A stretch of DNA of 55,471 nucleotides. It comes from a virus. Below the pieces are notes generated by a model, which worked only from the letters and a program-made list of their open reading frames with translations, did not search any database and was not told the DNA's origin. This document shows, piece after piece, positions 32,439 to 39,643 of the stretch (the first letter of the stretch is position 1; every line of letters starts with the position of its first letter). A program made the position numbers and the translations under genes. The stretch covers positions 1 to 55,471 of the IMG/VR virus record IMGVR_UViG_3300044614_001468; one strand, written 5' to 3'.

Positions 32439-34613
32439 TCATGCCGCCTGTGCCTGAGGTTCGTCGTCCTCATCGTCATCATCCTCGTCCGTCTCGATCA
32501 CGCCCGTGGACTCAGCGGCGGCGAGATCTTCTTCTGTTAGTTTGACGGCGGTCGCTCGATCACGAAGAGCTTTCTCTAGTTCGCCAGCGAGATCGACGTT
32601 TGAGGAGCCAATGGCGTCGACAGACTTAAGCTTTCGTGCAAGCTTCGGCGCCATGTGATCGCTGAGGATTGTGCCTTCTGGGACATAGATGTCTTGCGTC
32701 GTGTCGGTTAGAGTAGTGATACGCACGCAGCGACCAAGAGCCTGTGCAAATTCCTCTGCCCAATAGGTCATCGTGCTCATGACACTACGCGGCCGAGTGT
32801 GGTTATAGCGATGGTCGAGACTGATACCTGTACCTCCTGAGGAGAGAGTATAGATACAGAACTCAGTCTCTCCGTTGAGGAAAGCTTGCACGTTCTCGTG
32901 TCGTTCCTTCTGGTTCTGATTGTGAAGCTTCATCTCTCGAAGCTTCTCATTCCTCTGGGCGAATGCATCCTTTGTCATCTCTCGGAAGATACGTTCGGAG
33001 GTGTACTTGATGCCCTTGTGGAAGGCGCGGAATTCTTCCTTCGTGATCCCGATGTCATCCGCTTTAGGCTTGCGGGCTTCGTCTGGATTATCGAGAATCC
33101 ACATGCCCATCTTGGCTGCGATCTCTGCCGCGCGTGTTTCTGGTAAGAGATCCTCGGGCTTGATCTCTCGATTGCCGCCCCAGATTAGAGAGATCTTTTG
33201 TTTAGTAAGACCTTTGCTCTTGAAATAGTCAGACTCACAGAGCTTCATCACTAGTTCCTTGAGAGTCTCTGTGAAGCGAATAGCAATGACAGGCGCATAG
33301 CCGTTTTGATGGGCATGAATTGCGTCGGCGACCCATGTGTCTACGGTTGCAAGCTCGGCCGCTCGGGCCATGACCATGAAGGCAACCATGACTTGACCTT
33401 GTGGATCTATTGAGCGACCTGTGCGTTCGAGAGCTTCAAGATAATTCTTCATCGCGTTCTTGAGCATCGCTTTGTTCGCGGGGTCAGTGATCTCGAAGAG
33501 CTTGACTTTGTTAAGAGCCTTGACTTTCTGAGGATCGCCGGGCGGCTTGACGAAGCGGTCGCCGATCGCAGCGCCCCAGCGTTCGAGAGCGGCGGCGTTA
33601 GCTTGTCGAGGATCTGCGCCGAGTGTGAGAGTGCGTGCGAATTCAGGAAAGGTTTCTCTCGTCAAGGGTCGAGCGCCATATTGTAAACGCATCGCGATAG
33701 ACATGAACATCGTGTCCCATACTGTCACGGCGGGCGTCGCGGAAGTAAAGACCCAAGTGATTTCTGGGAACTGAAGGAAGGCTTCGAGATATTTTGTACG
33801 CTTAGACTTCTCCTTCTTGATCTCCTGACACTCGTCTAGGATGATTAGCTTGGGCGCAGCAGACGCTGGCAGGTTAAAGCGTATGACGCTTGTAGCTTGG
33901 CCGAAGACTTCTACTGTTTCGGTCTTGAAGAAGTTTCTGTTTTTCGCAGAGAAGACTTCGTTATAAGACCACACGTCCACAGCGAGTCCGACAGATTCGA
34001 GACCTAGTTTCTTTAGGGTATCGCGGAAGTCAAGCACGACGGACTTTTTGGTGATGATTAAGATAGGCGGAAAGAGTCCGAGAAAGTTACAGAACTTCTG
34101 AGGGTCATGCTTTTGTAGCCACAGCGCGAGACCCGCTGCGATCCAGCTCTTACCTTTGCCTGTGCCGAGTGGAACAAGAGAGCCATTGAGGTTCTTGTTA
34201 TACAATACATCAAGCAGGGCGGCGATAGCTTTCTTCTGCTGAGGCTTGAACTCTAGCCCGTTGGGAAGCTTGATGTCGATTGTGCTGTATGTGCGCTTCT
34301 CTCTCAAGGCAAGTTCTTCCGCGAGACGAAGAGCTTCCTTTTGCTGGCGCGCTGGGGCTTGATTAACCCAGCCCTGAAGGAAGCCGAGCAATGTAGCATA
34401 GTCGAGCTTGACTGTTGGGATTACGGCGAGAGATAGTTCCTTCTGCAGAAAGTCCCAATCAAATGGCTCTCTGCGATACAGATCAGTAAGCTTTTTAGCT
34501 TGCGCCCGGGCGGTCGTGAGGGCGGTCTGTTGAAGCCTGTCTTCTTTGCTTGTGTATTGAGGTTCCGTTTGGACAGGTTTCTTTATCCCCGAAGGAGTAG
34601 CGAATATGTTCAT
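32439..34613 (-). CDS. Superfamily 2 (SNF2/DEAD-like) helicase (724 aa)
   Basis: Walker A is PLGTGKGKS at ~148-156, the DExx box is IILDECQEI, motif III FTSATP, and motifs V/VI SSGGTGISL and QALGRCVRI. The N-terminal ~115 residues are a phage-specific helical extension and the C-terminus is a long acidic run (ETDEDDDDEDDE). It probably unwinds or remodels DNA in replication or recombination. It lies between the rpoN-proximal genes and the HTH gene. Confidence 0.82.
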   Translation of the reverse strand: MNIFATPSGIKKPVQTEPQYTSKEDRLQQTALTTARAQAKKLTDLYRREPFDWDFLQKELSLAVIPTVKLDYATLLGFLQGWVNQAPARQQKEALRLAEELALREKRTYSTIDIKLPNGLEFKPQQKKAIAALLDVLYNKNLNGSLVPLGTGKGKSWIAAGLALWLQKHDPQKFCNFLGLFPPILIITKKSVVLDFRDTLKKLGLESVGLAVDVWSYNEVFSAKNRNFFKTETVEVFGQATSVIRFNLPASAAPKLIILDECQEIKKEKSKRTKYLEAFLQFPEITWVFTSATPAVTVWDTMFMSIAMRLQYGARPLTRETFPEFARTLTLGADPRQANAAALERWGAAIGDRFVKPPGDPQKVKALNKVKLFEITDPANKAMLKNAMKNYLEALERTGRSIDPQGQVMVAFMVMARAAELATVDTWVADAIHAHQNGYAPVIAIRFTETLKELVMKLCESDYFKSKGLTKQKISLIWGGNREIKPEDLLPETRAAEIAAKMGMWILDNPDEARKPKADDIGITKEEFRAFHKGIKYTSERIFREMTKDAFAQRNEKLREMKLHNQNQKERHENVQAFLNGETEFCIYTLSSGGTGISLDHRYNHTRPRSVMSTMTYWAEEFAQALGRCVRITTLTDTTQDIYVPEGTILSDHMAPKLARKLKSVDAIGSSNVDLAGELEKALRDRATAVKLTEEDLAAAESTGVIETDEDDDDEDDEPQAQAA

Positions 34614-34614
34614 G

Positions 34615-34803
34615 TTATAGTAGTTTTGAGATCACTTCTTCAGCGTTCTTGAATCCGTATGCGGTTGGCGTTTTGCTTATAAGACTTACGTATTCGCCGA
34701 ATACGATACTCTCGGCCGTGGGTTTGTCAAGTTGCACATAGGCTTTGTTGATGTTGTCGCGTTGATTAAGCAAGGGCGTTAGCTTTTTCTGCAGAGCAAG
34801 CAT
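34615..34803 (-). CDS. Small helical protein (62 aa)
   Basis: The start at 34803 (MLALQKKLTPLLNQRDNINK) lies one base past the upstream stop. A longer form from 34914 is open, adding a basic coiled-coil N-terminus, but it would overlap the previous gene by 110 bases. The end GFKNAEEVISKLL and the helical character suggest a small adaptor. One base separates it from the helicase start, so it is likely a co-translated helicase partner. Confidence 0.5.
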   Translation of the reverse strand: MLALQKKLTPLLNQRDNINKAYVQLDKPTAESIVFGEYVSLISKTPTAYGFKNAEEVISKLL

Positions 34804-34804
34804 C

Positions 34805-35485
34805 TTATCCTCCAGCTGTTGGCGTATCAAGACGTTCTTCTTGGTGGCTTTGTCCATTGCTTTCTTCAGGCGCAGGGATTCTTTGATTGTCTTCTGTTGC
34901 AGGGCTTTGTTCATAGTTTAGGATGTTTCTTGTGTCTACGATTTTTAGTACTTCTTCGAGAGGGAAATAGCAGTTGATGTTGTTGAATGCGCCTTTGAGG
35001 GCGTCGTTGAGCTGTCGAGATTTGTTAAGATAGATCTCTTCGCCTTGTGAAGTGATCGCGATGGCGACCTCTGTTGCCTTCTGTCTGTTGAAGAGCTTAG
35101 CTTTAGCGAGTGCATCACTGATCATCTCTACACGGAGATCTTCTGCTTTCTTCCGGATGTAGGATATGTCAGAGGCAAGGTGGTTTGCACGAAGGATTCT
35201 TCTGCGCTCGTCGCTGAGGTTCCAATCGGTGGCATCCCAGATGACAGAGTAAGAGAATCCGTCTTCGTTGATTCTCTGAATATGGAGATGCTCACTTGCG
35301 CAGTGAGCCTTAACCCAGTCGGCTGTTTCATTTGTAGCAACAATCGCATGGGCAAGATTATTCCCGCCAGTTCGGCGGATGAAATGCCCTCGCTCTGCAT
35401 CGACATGACAAGAGCACGATGGGAAGAGCAATCCCCAGAGTTCTTGTGGAGTGATTTCTTGGACGTCTTCATTTTGAGGAGGCAT
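34805..35485 (-). CDS. Hypothetical protein downstream of rpoN (226 aa)
   Basis: Residues ~10-90 contain a two-Cys motif (FPSCSCHVDAERGHFI) and aromatic-rich strands (YSVIWDATDWNLSDERRR), followed by helices and a polar, disordered tail (ATEDNQRIPAPEESNGQ). It overlaps rpoN by 17 bases and is thus translationally coupled to the sigma factor. Family not recognised. Confidence 0.6.
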   Translation of the reverse strand: MPPQNEDVQEITPQELWGLLFPSCSCHVDAERGHFIRRTGGNNLAHAIVATNETADWVKAHCASEHLHIQRINEDGFSYSVIWDATDWNLSDERRRILRANHLASDISYIRKKAEDLRVEMISDALAKAKLFNRQKATEVAIAITSQGEEIYLNKSRQLNDALKGAFNNINCYFPLEEVLKIVDTRNILNYEQSPATEDNQRIPAPEESNGQSHQEERLDTPTAGG

Positions 35486-36764
35486 AGACTTTACGGAGAT
35501 GTGATGGTTGAATACCTAGTTCTGCTCTGTATTTAGCGATTGTGCGCCGGGCGATTGTGTTCTTGAGGAGTGTTACAATGTCCTCATCGCTTAGTGGGCG
35601 AGACTTGTCTTCGCATGAGATGATCTCTGCGATTTGATTTTTTATTGAGAGGTTACTTTGCATGGTGTTTTGTTCATGGTTTACGATAGCACTGGTGAAG
35701 AAAAATCTTAGTTCATATGTACCGCGCGGAGTAGAGATGTATTTGTTACACACGGCTCTGCTCACGGTGGTCTCGTGGATCTCACAGACCGTCGCGATCT
35801 GAGCCATCGTGAGCGGCTTGAGATCTTTGATCTGGCCGCTGCGGAAGAAGTCTTGTTGATAGTCTACGATCGCATTAGACACGCGGCCGAGAGTAGACTG
35901 GCGCTGCATGATAGATCGAATGAGAAACTTTCCCATCTTTACTTTCTCACGCACGAACTCCCGCTCGGCGGGCTTGAGCTTGTGGAGATAGCTTAGAACG
36001 TGATCGTTGATCTTGTAGACAGGAAGTTTCTCGTTCGGGATATCTATTGTGCCGTCGTCGCGCAGAAAGATCTCTGCGTCTTTCGGCGTGTGCGTTGAAG
36101 ATGCGAACTCTGAAGCGGGATTATAGTTTAGTTTAGAGAGTTGCTTGTACAATAATTCGATCGTGGTAAAGGTCTCGTTGTATTTCTTCGCGAGAATGGG
36201 GATTTGGCGTCGAGTGAAGAGATCTTCGTCTTGTTGAAGGATTTGATAAGCTAATGAAGAAGAATTTAATTGAAGACATAAGCAATCTGCAAGACTCAAA
36301 GCGCCGAGGCCGCGTGGTTCGAGCGTGCGGATAAATCGCAGAGCTTTTCTCTGTTCTGTCGTGAGAATGTCTGGATCATGTAGGAAATATCCTCGCTCGT
36401 TAAGAAGAGATATGACAGAGAGATCATGACCGGCGAGAGATAATTCTTTCTCTAAGTATTCTTCTAGTGTCTCATCTCGGCCGGGATTATTCTCTAGCGG
36501 ATATTGCTCTTTGTATGATGGAACACTATCCGAGAGAGAAGTCCACTGCATATCCGCCGGGAGTTCAGCTTTGTCGTTCTCGTAGGATATGTCTTCTTCT
36601 GCTTGATTATTGTCAAGCATCTCGACGCATGGATTGTCGTTGATGAACGACTCCATGATAGATCGCAGGTCACAAAGTGGAGCTTGAAGAAGCGCGAGAG
36701 ACTGTTGCAGTTGTGGACTCAGTATCAAAGATTGAGTCTGCTGCGTGGAGATAGAAATTTTCAT
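35469..36764 (-). CDS. rpoN: Phage-encoded sigma-54 factor RpoN (431 aa)
   Basis: All hallmark regions are present. The glutamine-rich region I activator contact (QTQSLILSPQLQQSLALLQ, ~9-27) runs into DNPCVEM. An acidic region II (~52-100) follows, then the core-binding region (SLADCLCLQL, LTTEQRKALRFIRTLEPRG). The -12-interacting helix-turn-helix is LTMAQIATVCEIHETTVSRA then NKYISTPRGTYELRFFFTSA. The RpoN box ARRTIAKYR is at 405-413, for -24 recognition. At 431 residues it is slightly shorter than bacterial RpoN but not truncated. It would redirect host core RNA polymerase to -24/-12 promoters and needs an AAA+ activator, which the phage also carries. A -24/-12 site lies in its own leader. 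Confidence 0.95.
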   Translation of the reverse strand: MKISISTQQTQSLILSPQLQQSLALLQAPLCDLRSIMESFINDNPCVEMLDNNQAEEDISYENDKAELPADMQWTSLSDSVPSYKEQYPLENNPGRDETLEEYLEKELSLAGHDLSVISLLNERGYFLHDPDILTTEQRKALRFIRTLEPRGLGALSLADCLCLQLNSSSLAYQILQQDEDLFTRRQIPILAKKYNETFTTIELLYKQLSKLNYNPASEFASSTHTPKDAEIFLRDDGTIDIPNEKLPVYKINDHVLSYLHKLKPAEREFVREKVKMGKFLIRSIMQRQSTLGRVSNAIVDYQQDFFRSGQIKDLKPLTMAQIATVCEIHETTVSRAVCNKYISTPRGTYELRFFFTSAIVNHEQNTMQSNLSIKNQIAEIISCEDKSRPLSDEDIVTLLKNTIARRTIAKYRAELGIQPSHLRKVYASSK

Positions 36765-36797
36765 TTGTCTGGTGGTTGATGCAGACTATTGCAATAG

Positions 36798-36813
36798 AGC
36801 CTAAAGTGTGCCA
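36798..36813 (-). promoter_or_regulatory. Predicted sigma-54 promoter of rpoN (autoregulatory)
   Basis: The minus strand reads TGGCAC-ACTTT-AGGC with a preceding T, a full -24 TTGGCAC element and GC at -12, spacing exact. The predicted start is near 36787, 23 bases before the rpoN ATG. It lies directly downstream of the terminator at 36857-36894, so rpoN would depend on it, implying positive feedback. Confidence 0.72.
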
Positions 36814-36850
36814 AGTTTTGGCATATGTTGGATGCCAATACTTGGAACAC
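36808..36850. promoter_or_regulatory. Nested inverted repeat overlapping the rpoN -24 element
   Basis: The core TTGGCAT-atgttgg-ATGCCAA (36819-36839) is flanked by GTGCCAAGT on one side and ACTTGGAACAC on the other, giving a near-continuous dyad that includes the -24 box. It could be an operator for a repressor or activator, or a composite of three TTGGCA half-sites. Confidence 0.6.
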
Positions 36851-36856
36851 CTCAAA

Positions 36857-36894
36857 GAAAAAGCCTCTGTCGGATGTTACTCCAACAGAGGCTT
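36857..36894 (-). terminator. Rho-independent terminator upstream of rpoN
   Basis: A perfect 10-bp stem AAGCCTCTGT / ACAGAGGCTT, with TTTTTCTTTG following on the minus strand. It ends the transcript of the 214-aa gene and insulates the rpoN promoter. Confidence 0.85.
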
Positions 36895-36955
36895 CGTGAT
36901 TTAGACTTGATTACTTCTTCTCGATCACGGGATCGAGTAGATTGTTGTCTTAGAC

Positions 36956-37600
36956 TTAGACAGTTTTCTTCTTGGCTTCGCGCTTGGCCTTCGCGCTGGC
37001 GAGTTCGTTGGCCTTCGCGAGGAGCTGCGCCAGAGAGGCGATAAGGTTAGCCTGCTTGGCCACGGCGGCATCCTTGTCGGACACGCCCAAAGAGCGAGCA
37101 GTGTCGTCGTTCCACTCGCCAGCGAGAGCGAACACAATCGAGCCGATCTCAGAGCGAATGCCTTCGATCTTCTTGAGGACAGACTTTTCGGTCTCACGGT
37201 CGGCGCTGACGCCGTAGATGAAGGCGGCGAAGTAGTCGGGAGTGTTGCCCTTGCTGAGATAGGCTTCAGAAGCGTCTTCGGCGATGTCGAGGAGTTCAGC
37301 CTGTACGAGATCACTCAGAGCATTAGAGATGCGCTTCGTTTCAGTGACAGAGCCGTCTTCGTTCTTGACCTTGGTCACGTGCTCGGTCAGGATCTCAGCG
37401 AGAGCTTCGCCGCGCTTGATGTAGTACTGGAGATCGCTAACGGCCAGAATCGGAGACTGAAAAGAGACAACACGCTCCGGAGACTTAGCAGTCTTGCGGA
37501 CATGACGCTCGTTGGTGGCGAACTGAGGGTTGCCGTTGCTGTCGCTCTGGAAGACAGATCCAGCGAAGGAGGCAACGAGTTCGAGGTTCTTAGTGCTCAT
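36956..37600 (-). CDS. Unknown early/middle protein on its own sigma-54 transcript (214 aa)
   Basis: It opens MSTKNLELVASFAGSVFQSD, has a helical middle (RISNALSDLVQAELLDIAED), and ends in a lysine/alanine-rich helix (ELASAKAKREAKKKTV). No known motif. It stands alone between a terminator plus promoter upstream and a terminator downstream, an arrangement otherwise seen for the SSB-like gene. High and separately timed expression is therefore likely. It could be a DNA-binding or host-takeover protein. Confidence 0.7.
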   Translation of the reverse strand: MSTKNLELVASFAGSVFQSDSNGNPQFATNERHVRKTAKSPERVVSFQSPILAVSDLQYYIKRGEALAEILTEHVTKVKNEDGSVTETKRISNALSDLVQAELLDIAEDASEAYLSKGNTPDYFAAFIYGVSADRETEKSVLKKIEGIRSEIGSIVFALAGEWNDDTARSLGVSDKDAAVAKQANLIASLAQLLAKANELASAKAKREAKKKTV

Positions 37601-37708
37601 TTTACTTGTGTTTCTTTTTGTTGGTTTGTTTTATTGGGATGTTTTCGGTTTTACGTTGAACCGCTAACATTATCGCACAGTCACCAACAGGACCGGCAAA
37701 TCGGATAA

Positions 37709-37724
37709 AGCTTTTGAAATGCCA
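37709..37724 (-). promoter_or_regulatory. Predicted sigma-54 promoter for the 214-aa gene
   Basis: The minus strand reads TGGCAT-TTCAA-AAGCT, preceded by T and followed by TT, with exact GG-N10-GC spacing. It is nearly the same as the terminase promoter at 41858-41873 (TGGCAT-TCTAA-AAGCT). Predicted start near 37698, leaving a ~98-base leader. Confidence 0.72.
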
Positions 37725-37740
37725 AGTTATTTTTGACAAT

Positions 37741-37791
37741 AAAAAAGCTCCATAAAGAGAAGCCCTCCTTGAAGGGCTTTGCTTTGTGGAG
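37741..37791 (-). terminator. Terminator after the early small-gene cluster
   Basis: A nested stem, CTCCA..TGGAG outside AAGCCCT..AGGGCTT, with six T on the minus strand (37741-37746). It ends the early cluster immediately before the sigma-54 promoter at 37709-37724. Confidence 0.8.
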
Positions 37792-37793
37792 AG

Positions 37794-37964
37794 TTAATTA
37801 CCGCCGAGAATCTGGCCTATCTCATAAGGCTCAAGGTGAAAGTCAAGACACATAATGTGAGTATGTTTGACGTGGTTTATGTAGTCGTGTATGTTGTTTG
37901 ATTTACATACAGGAACGAGACAATAGTGGAATGTATTGTCAAGAGAACGAATTATTACTATCAT
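37794..37964 (-). CDS. Small early protein (56 aa)
   Basis: The frame opens at ATG 37964 within an ATGA overlap with the preceding stop, the coupling used throughout this cluster. It runs 56 codons (opening MIVIIRSLDNTFHYCLVPVC). It is histidine- and cysteine-rich (HVKHTHIMCLDFHLE), possibly metal binding. It ends at the operon terminator. Function unknown. Confidence 0.65.
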   Translation of the reverse strand: MIVIIRSLDNTFHYCLVPVCKSNNIHDYINHVKHTHIMCLDFHLEPYEIGQILGGN

Positions 37965-38230
37965 CTTGGAGGTAGGTTTTTAATCTTGTTTAAAACTTCT
38001 GCAACTTCAAAGAAATCGAGAAAACCCATCACATCGTCTGTGATAGGAGTATCATACACAATGCGATCGTCATGCATTACAGCAATCTCAAACAGTCCAT
38101 CGTGTCCGCCTTTTGTCCAACGGCAATCACCATTTACTACCAACGTGCCTGCACCATTACCGCAAATGATTGAGGCTGTGTATCCGTTTTCGAACTTAAT
38201 CTTTTTTCCGTAGTTTATTACTTCTTTCAT
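37961..38230 (-). CDS. Small early protein (89 aa)
   Basis: Starting at 38230 (MKEVINYGKKIKFENGYTAS), one base past the upstream stop; a three-residue longer start at 38239 is possible. The pattern SIICGNGAGTLVVNGDCRW then DGLFEIAVMHDDRIVYDTP is an all-beta small domain often seen in phage early regions. It ends in a helix (FFEVAEVLNKIKNLPPR). Function unknown. Confidence 0.65.
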   Translation of the reverse strand: MKEVINYGKKIKFENGYTASIICGNGAGTLVVNGDCRWTKGGHDGLFEIAVMHDDRIVYDTPITDDVMGFLDFFEVAEVLNKIKNLPPR

Positions 38231-38231
38231 A

Positions 38232-38492
38232 TTATGCATCTTTGATTGTTATGTTTGTTGTACCGGTTTGAAAAGCTTTTCCGTTCGTACCCTTTGCAGA
38301 GCGATGCGTCACACGCTTATGCACCTTAAACACGTCAGGATGCATAGGCTGAATCGCGCCGCCTGTCTTGTGGCCAAAGTTGAGAGCGCCTTTGTATTGC
38401 CATTGTGGCTGACAAGAGATGCAACGCGAGAAGCCGAGAGCTTTTCTATCGGCGTCAATAACTTGAAGACAACGTAAGCAACGATTTGTCAT
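38232..38492 (-). CDS. Zinc-ribbon protein (86 aa)
   Basis: CLRCLQ near residue 5 and CISCQPQW near residue 24 form a CxxC...CxxC zinc ribbon. The rest is basic with several His (HKRVTHRSAKGTNGK). It probably binds nucleic acid or the transcription machinery. The start overlaps the upstream stop (ATGA). Confidence 0.65.
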   Translation of the reverse strand: MTNRCLRCLQVIDADRKALGFSRCISCQPQWQYKGALNFGHKTGGAIQPMHPDVFKVHKRVTHRSAKGTNGKAFQTGTTNITIKDA

Positions 38493-38620
38493 AAGCTTTC
38501 ATCTCGTCCAATATCCCATCCCGGACCATCATCAAGAGGCTCATCGTCATAGATGCTCAATTCGCGACGCAAGTCTTCGAGTGTGGGATTTTCTTCTATT
38601 TCTTCAACTGGTTCTTTCAT
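38489..38620 (-). CDS. Very acidic small protein (43 aa)
   Basis: The frame from ATG 38620 encodes 43 residues, about a third of them Asp or Glu (EEIEENPTLEDLRRELSIYD, DDEPLDDGPGWD). Its stop overlaps the next ATG (ATGA) and it begins three bases after the previous stop, so it belongs to the coupled early cluster. Such acidic peptides can be DNA mimics or inhibitors of host proteins; that is speculation. Confidence 0.6.
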   Translation of the reverse strand: MKEPVEEIEENPTLEDLRRELSIYDDEPLDDGPGWDIGRDESL

Positions 38621-38623
38621 AGA

Positions 38624-38938
38624 TTAAAAAGTTTTGTGACTCTCAATAAAGTTCTTAGCATTTAGAAGATTGCAAGGATAACCTGTTAGCTTGAGATGCA
38701 AGCCCATAAAGAATTTCATCATGCGAATCTTAACGGGTCCGAGTCTTTCATCTTTGTCAGATGGTTGCATAAGGTCAGACCATAGCTCTTGCACCATAAG
38801 GCTCGTGTAGGTCACGGCGTGAACCTCACGAATAGGCTCCATGTCGGAGATTGCAACTTCGACATCTTCATCAAGCCTTTGATAAAAGTAATGAGCTAAT
38901 AGTCTTTCGGCCTCTTGTTTGTTTACTGTTATTTTCAT
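38624..38938 (-). CDS. Hypothetical early protein (104 aa)
   Basis: Opens MKITVNKQEAERLLAHYFYQ and contains LDEDVEVAISDMEPIREVHA, a small alpha/beta protein with no recognised motif. It forms part of the tight small-gene cluster. Function unknown. Confidence 0.65.
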   Translation of the reverse strand: MKITVNKQEAERLLAHYFYQRLDEDVEVAISDMEPIREVHAVTYTSLMVQELWSDLMQPSDKDERLGPVKIRMMKFFMGLHLKLTGYPCNLLNAKNFIESHKTF

Positions 38939-38947
38939 TTTATTTAG

Positions 38948-39046
38948 TTAGTACATTATTCCTTTGACAAAGTAATACAAAGTGACCAGTAAGATCACAG
39001 AACCTACAATCAAAACAATGAGTTCGTCTTTCTTGTGTTGTTTCAT
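38948..39046 (-). CDS. Single-pass membrane microprotein (32 aa)
   Basis: ATG 39046 opens a 32-residue protein with a charged N-terminus (MKQHKKDE) and one ~19-residue transmembrane helix (LIVLIVGSVILLVTLYYFV). It fits the gap between two neighbours with 5 to 9 bases either side. It is possibly an early membrane-targeted inhibitor such as a superinfection factor. Function unknown. Confidence 0.6.
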   Translation of the reverse strand: MKQHKKDELIVLIVGSVILLVTLYYFVKGIMY

Positions 39047-39051
39047 AAATA

Positions 39052-39276
39052 TCAAATCCAATCAATTTTACTTTTCTCAGTCGCTCTCACAATACGAGAG
39101 ACACTTGGTTTATGACAGAGCCAAGCCTTTGCCTTATGGACAGATTGCTTGTCTTTCTTAGCATTGCGCTTTGAAAGAGGCACAAGTTGCTTGTGCATTT
39201 TGGATTGCTTCGAGGCAAAGTATTTGCCTAGATTGACAGAGTTAAATCTGTCAAATTGTTTTTGCTTTCTGGTCAT
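39052..39276 (-). CDS. Small basic early protein (74 aa)
   Basis: Strongly basic (MTRKQKQFDRFNSVNLGKYF, KRNAKKDKQSVHKAKAW), suggesting nucleic acid binding. Its ATG lies in the T-run of the terminator hairpin at 39283-39309, so the hairpin may act on its translation. Function unknown. Confidence 0.6.
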   Translation of the reverse strand: MTRKQKQFDRFNSVNLGKYFASKQSKMHKQLVPLSKRNAKKDKQSVHKAKAWLCHKPSVSRIVRATEKSKIDWI

Positions 39277-39309
39277 AAAAAAGAGCTTTTAGTTATTCAC
39301 TAAAAGCTC
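39274..39309 (-). terminator. Terminator-like hairpin touching the start of the 74-aa gene
   Basis: A perfect 11-bp stem GAGCTTTTAGT / ACTAAAAGCTC with loop GAATA on the minus strand, followed by TTTTTT that runs into ATGACC of the next gene. It could attenuate the early transcript. Confidence 0.75.
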
Positions 39310-39342
39310 GATCAAGGCACAACGCTTCGCGTTGTGTGTTGT

Positions 39343-39432
39343 TTATTCCTGCTCTGCTTCGAGTTCGAAGCGGCAGTCGATGCACAAGCAATCATTGGCT
39401 TGTGCTTTCTGGTCACAATATTTGCATTCCAT
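39343..39432 (-). CDS. Zinc-finger microprotein (29 aa)
   Basis: ATG 39432 opens a 29-residue protein with five cysteines arranged CKYC..DCLCIDC and an acidic tail. This looks like a minimal four-Cys zinc knuckle. It precedes the terminator hairpin at 39274-39309. Its Cys spacing argues that it is real despite its size. Confidence 0.55.
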   Translation of the reverse strand: MECKYCDQKAQANDCLCIDCRFELEAEQE

Positions 39433-39471
39433 AATAACCTAGACTTTGCATCTAGTCTTTACCTTGTAGTG

Positions 39472-39541
39472 TGTGGATAGTTTGAAGAAAGAGAAGGTTT
39501 GAATAAAACCATTTAGTGCGTGGATATTGCGTTGTGGATAA
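39472..39541. other. Three DnaA-box-like sites, candidate origin element
   Basis: TGTGGATAA at 39533-39541 is a perfect DnaA box (complement TTATCCACA). TGTGGATAG (39472-39480) and CGTGGATAT (39519-39527) are close variants in the same orientation. They sit in noncoding DNA next to a long hairpin. Together they are consistent with a replication origin or a titration site for host DnaA. Confidence 0.5.
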
Positions 39542-39563
39542 TGCGCAACACTACAAAGCAAAG

Positions 39564-39643
39564 ACTAAATGCAAAAGCCTTGCGAGTCACCTATTGTTTC
39601 CCTTGCAAAAGGCAAGGCAATAGCGCAAGGCTTTTGATTTAGT
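39564..39643. repeat. Very long stem-loop (20 + 6 + 6 bp)
   Basis: ACTAAAT (39564-39570) pairs with ATTTAGT (39637-39643). A 13-bp stem follows, CAAAAGCCTTGCG with CGCAAGGCTTTTG (39624-39636). Inside these are CTATTG/CAATAG and CCTTGC/GCAAGG, capped by a five-base loop. The plus strand is followed by TTTTTG. It may be a terminator for plus-strand RNA, a cruciform at the origin, or the first domain of the structured RNA described next. Confidence 0.8.

Noticed and set aside
39410-39428. TGGTCACAATATTTGC resembling a -24/-12 site on the plus strand
   Set aside because: Spacing is one base too long and it points away from the minus-strand genes, inside the 29-aa gene.
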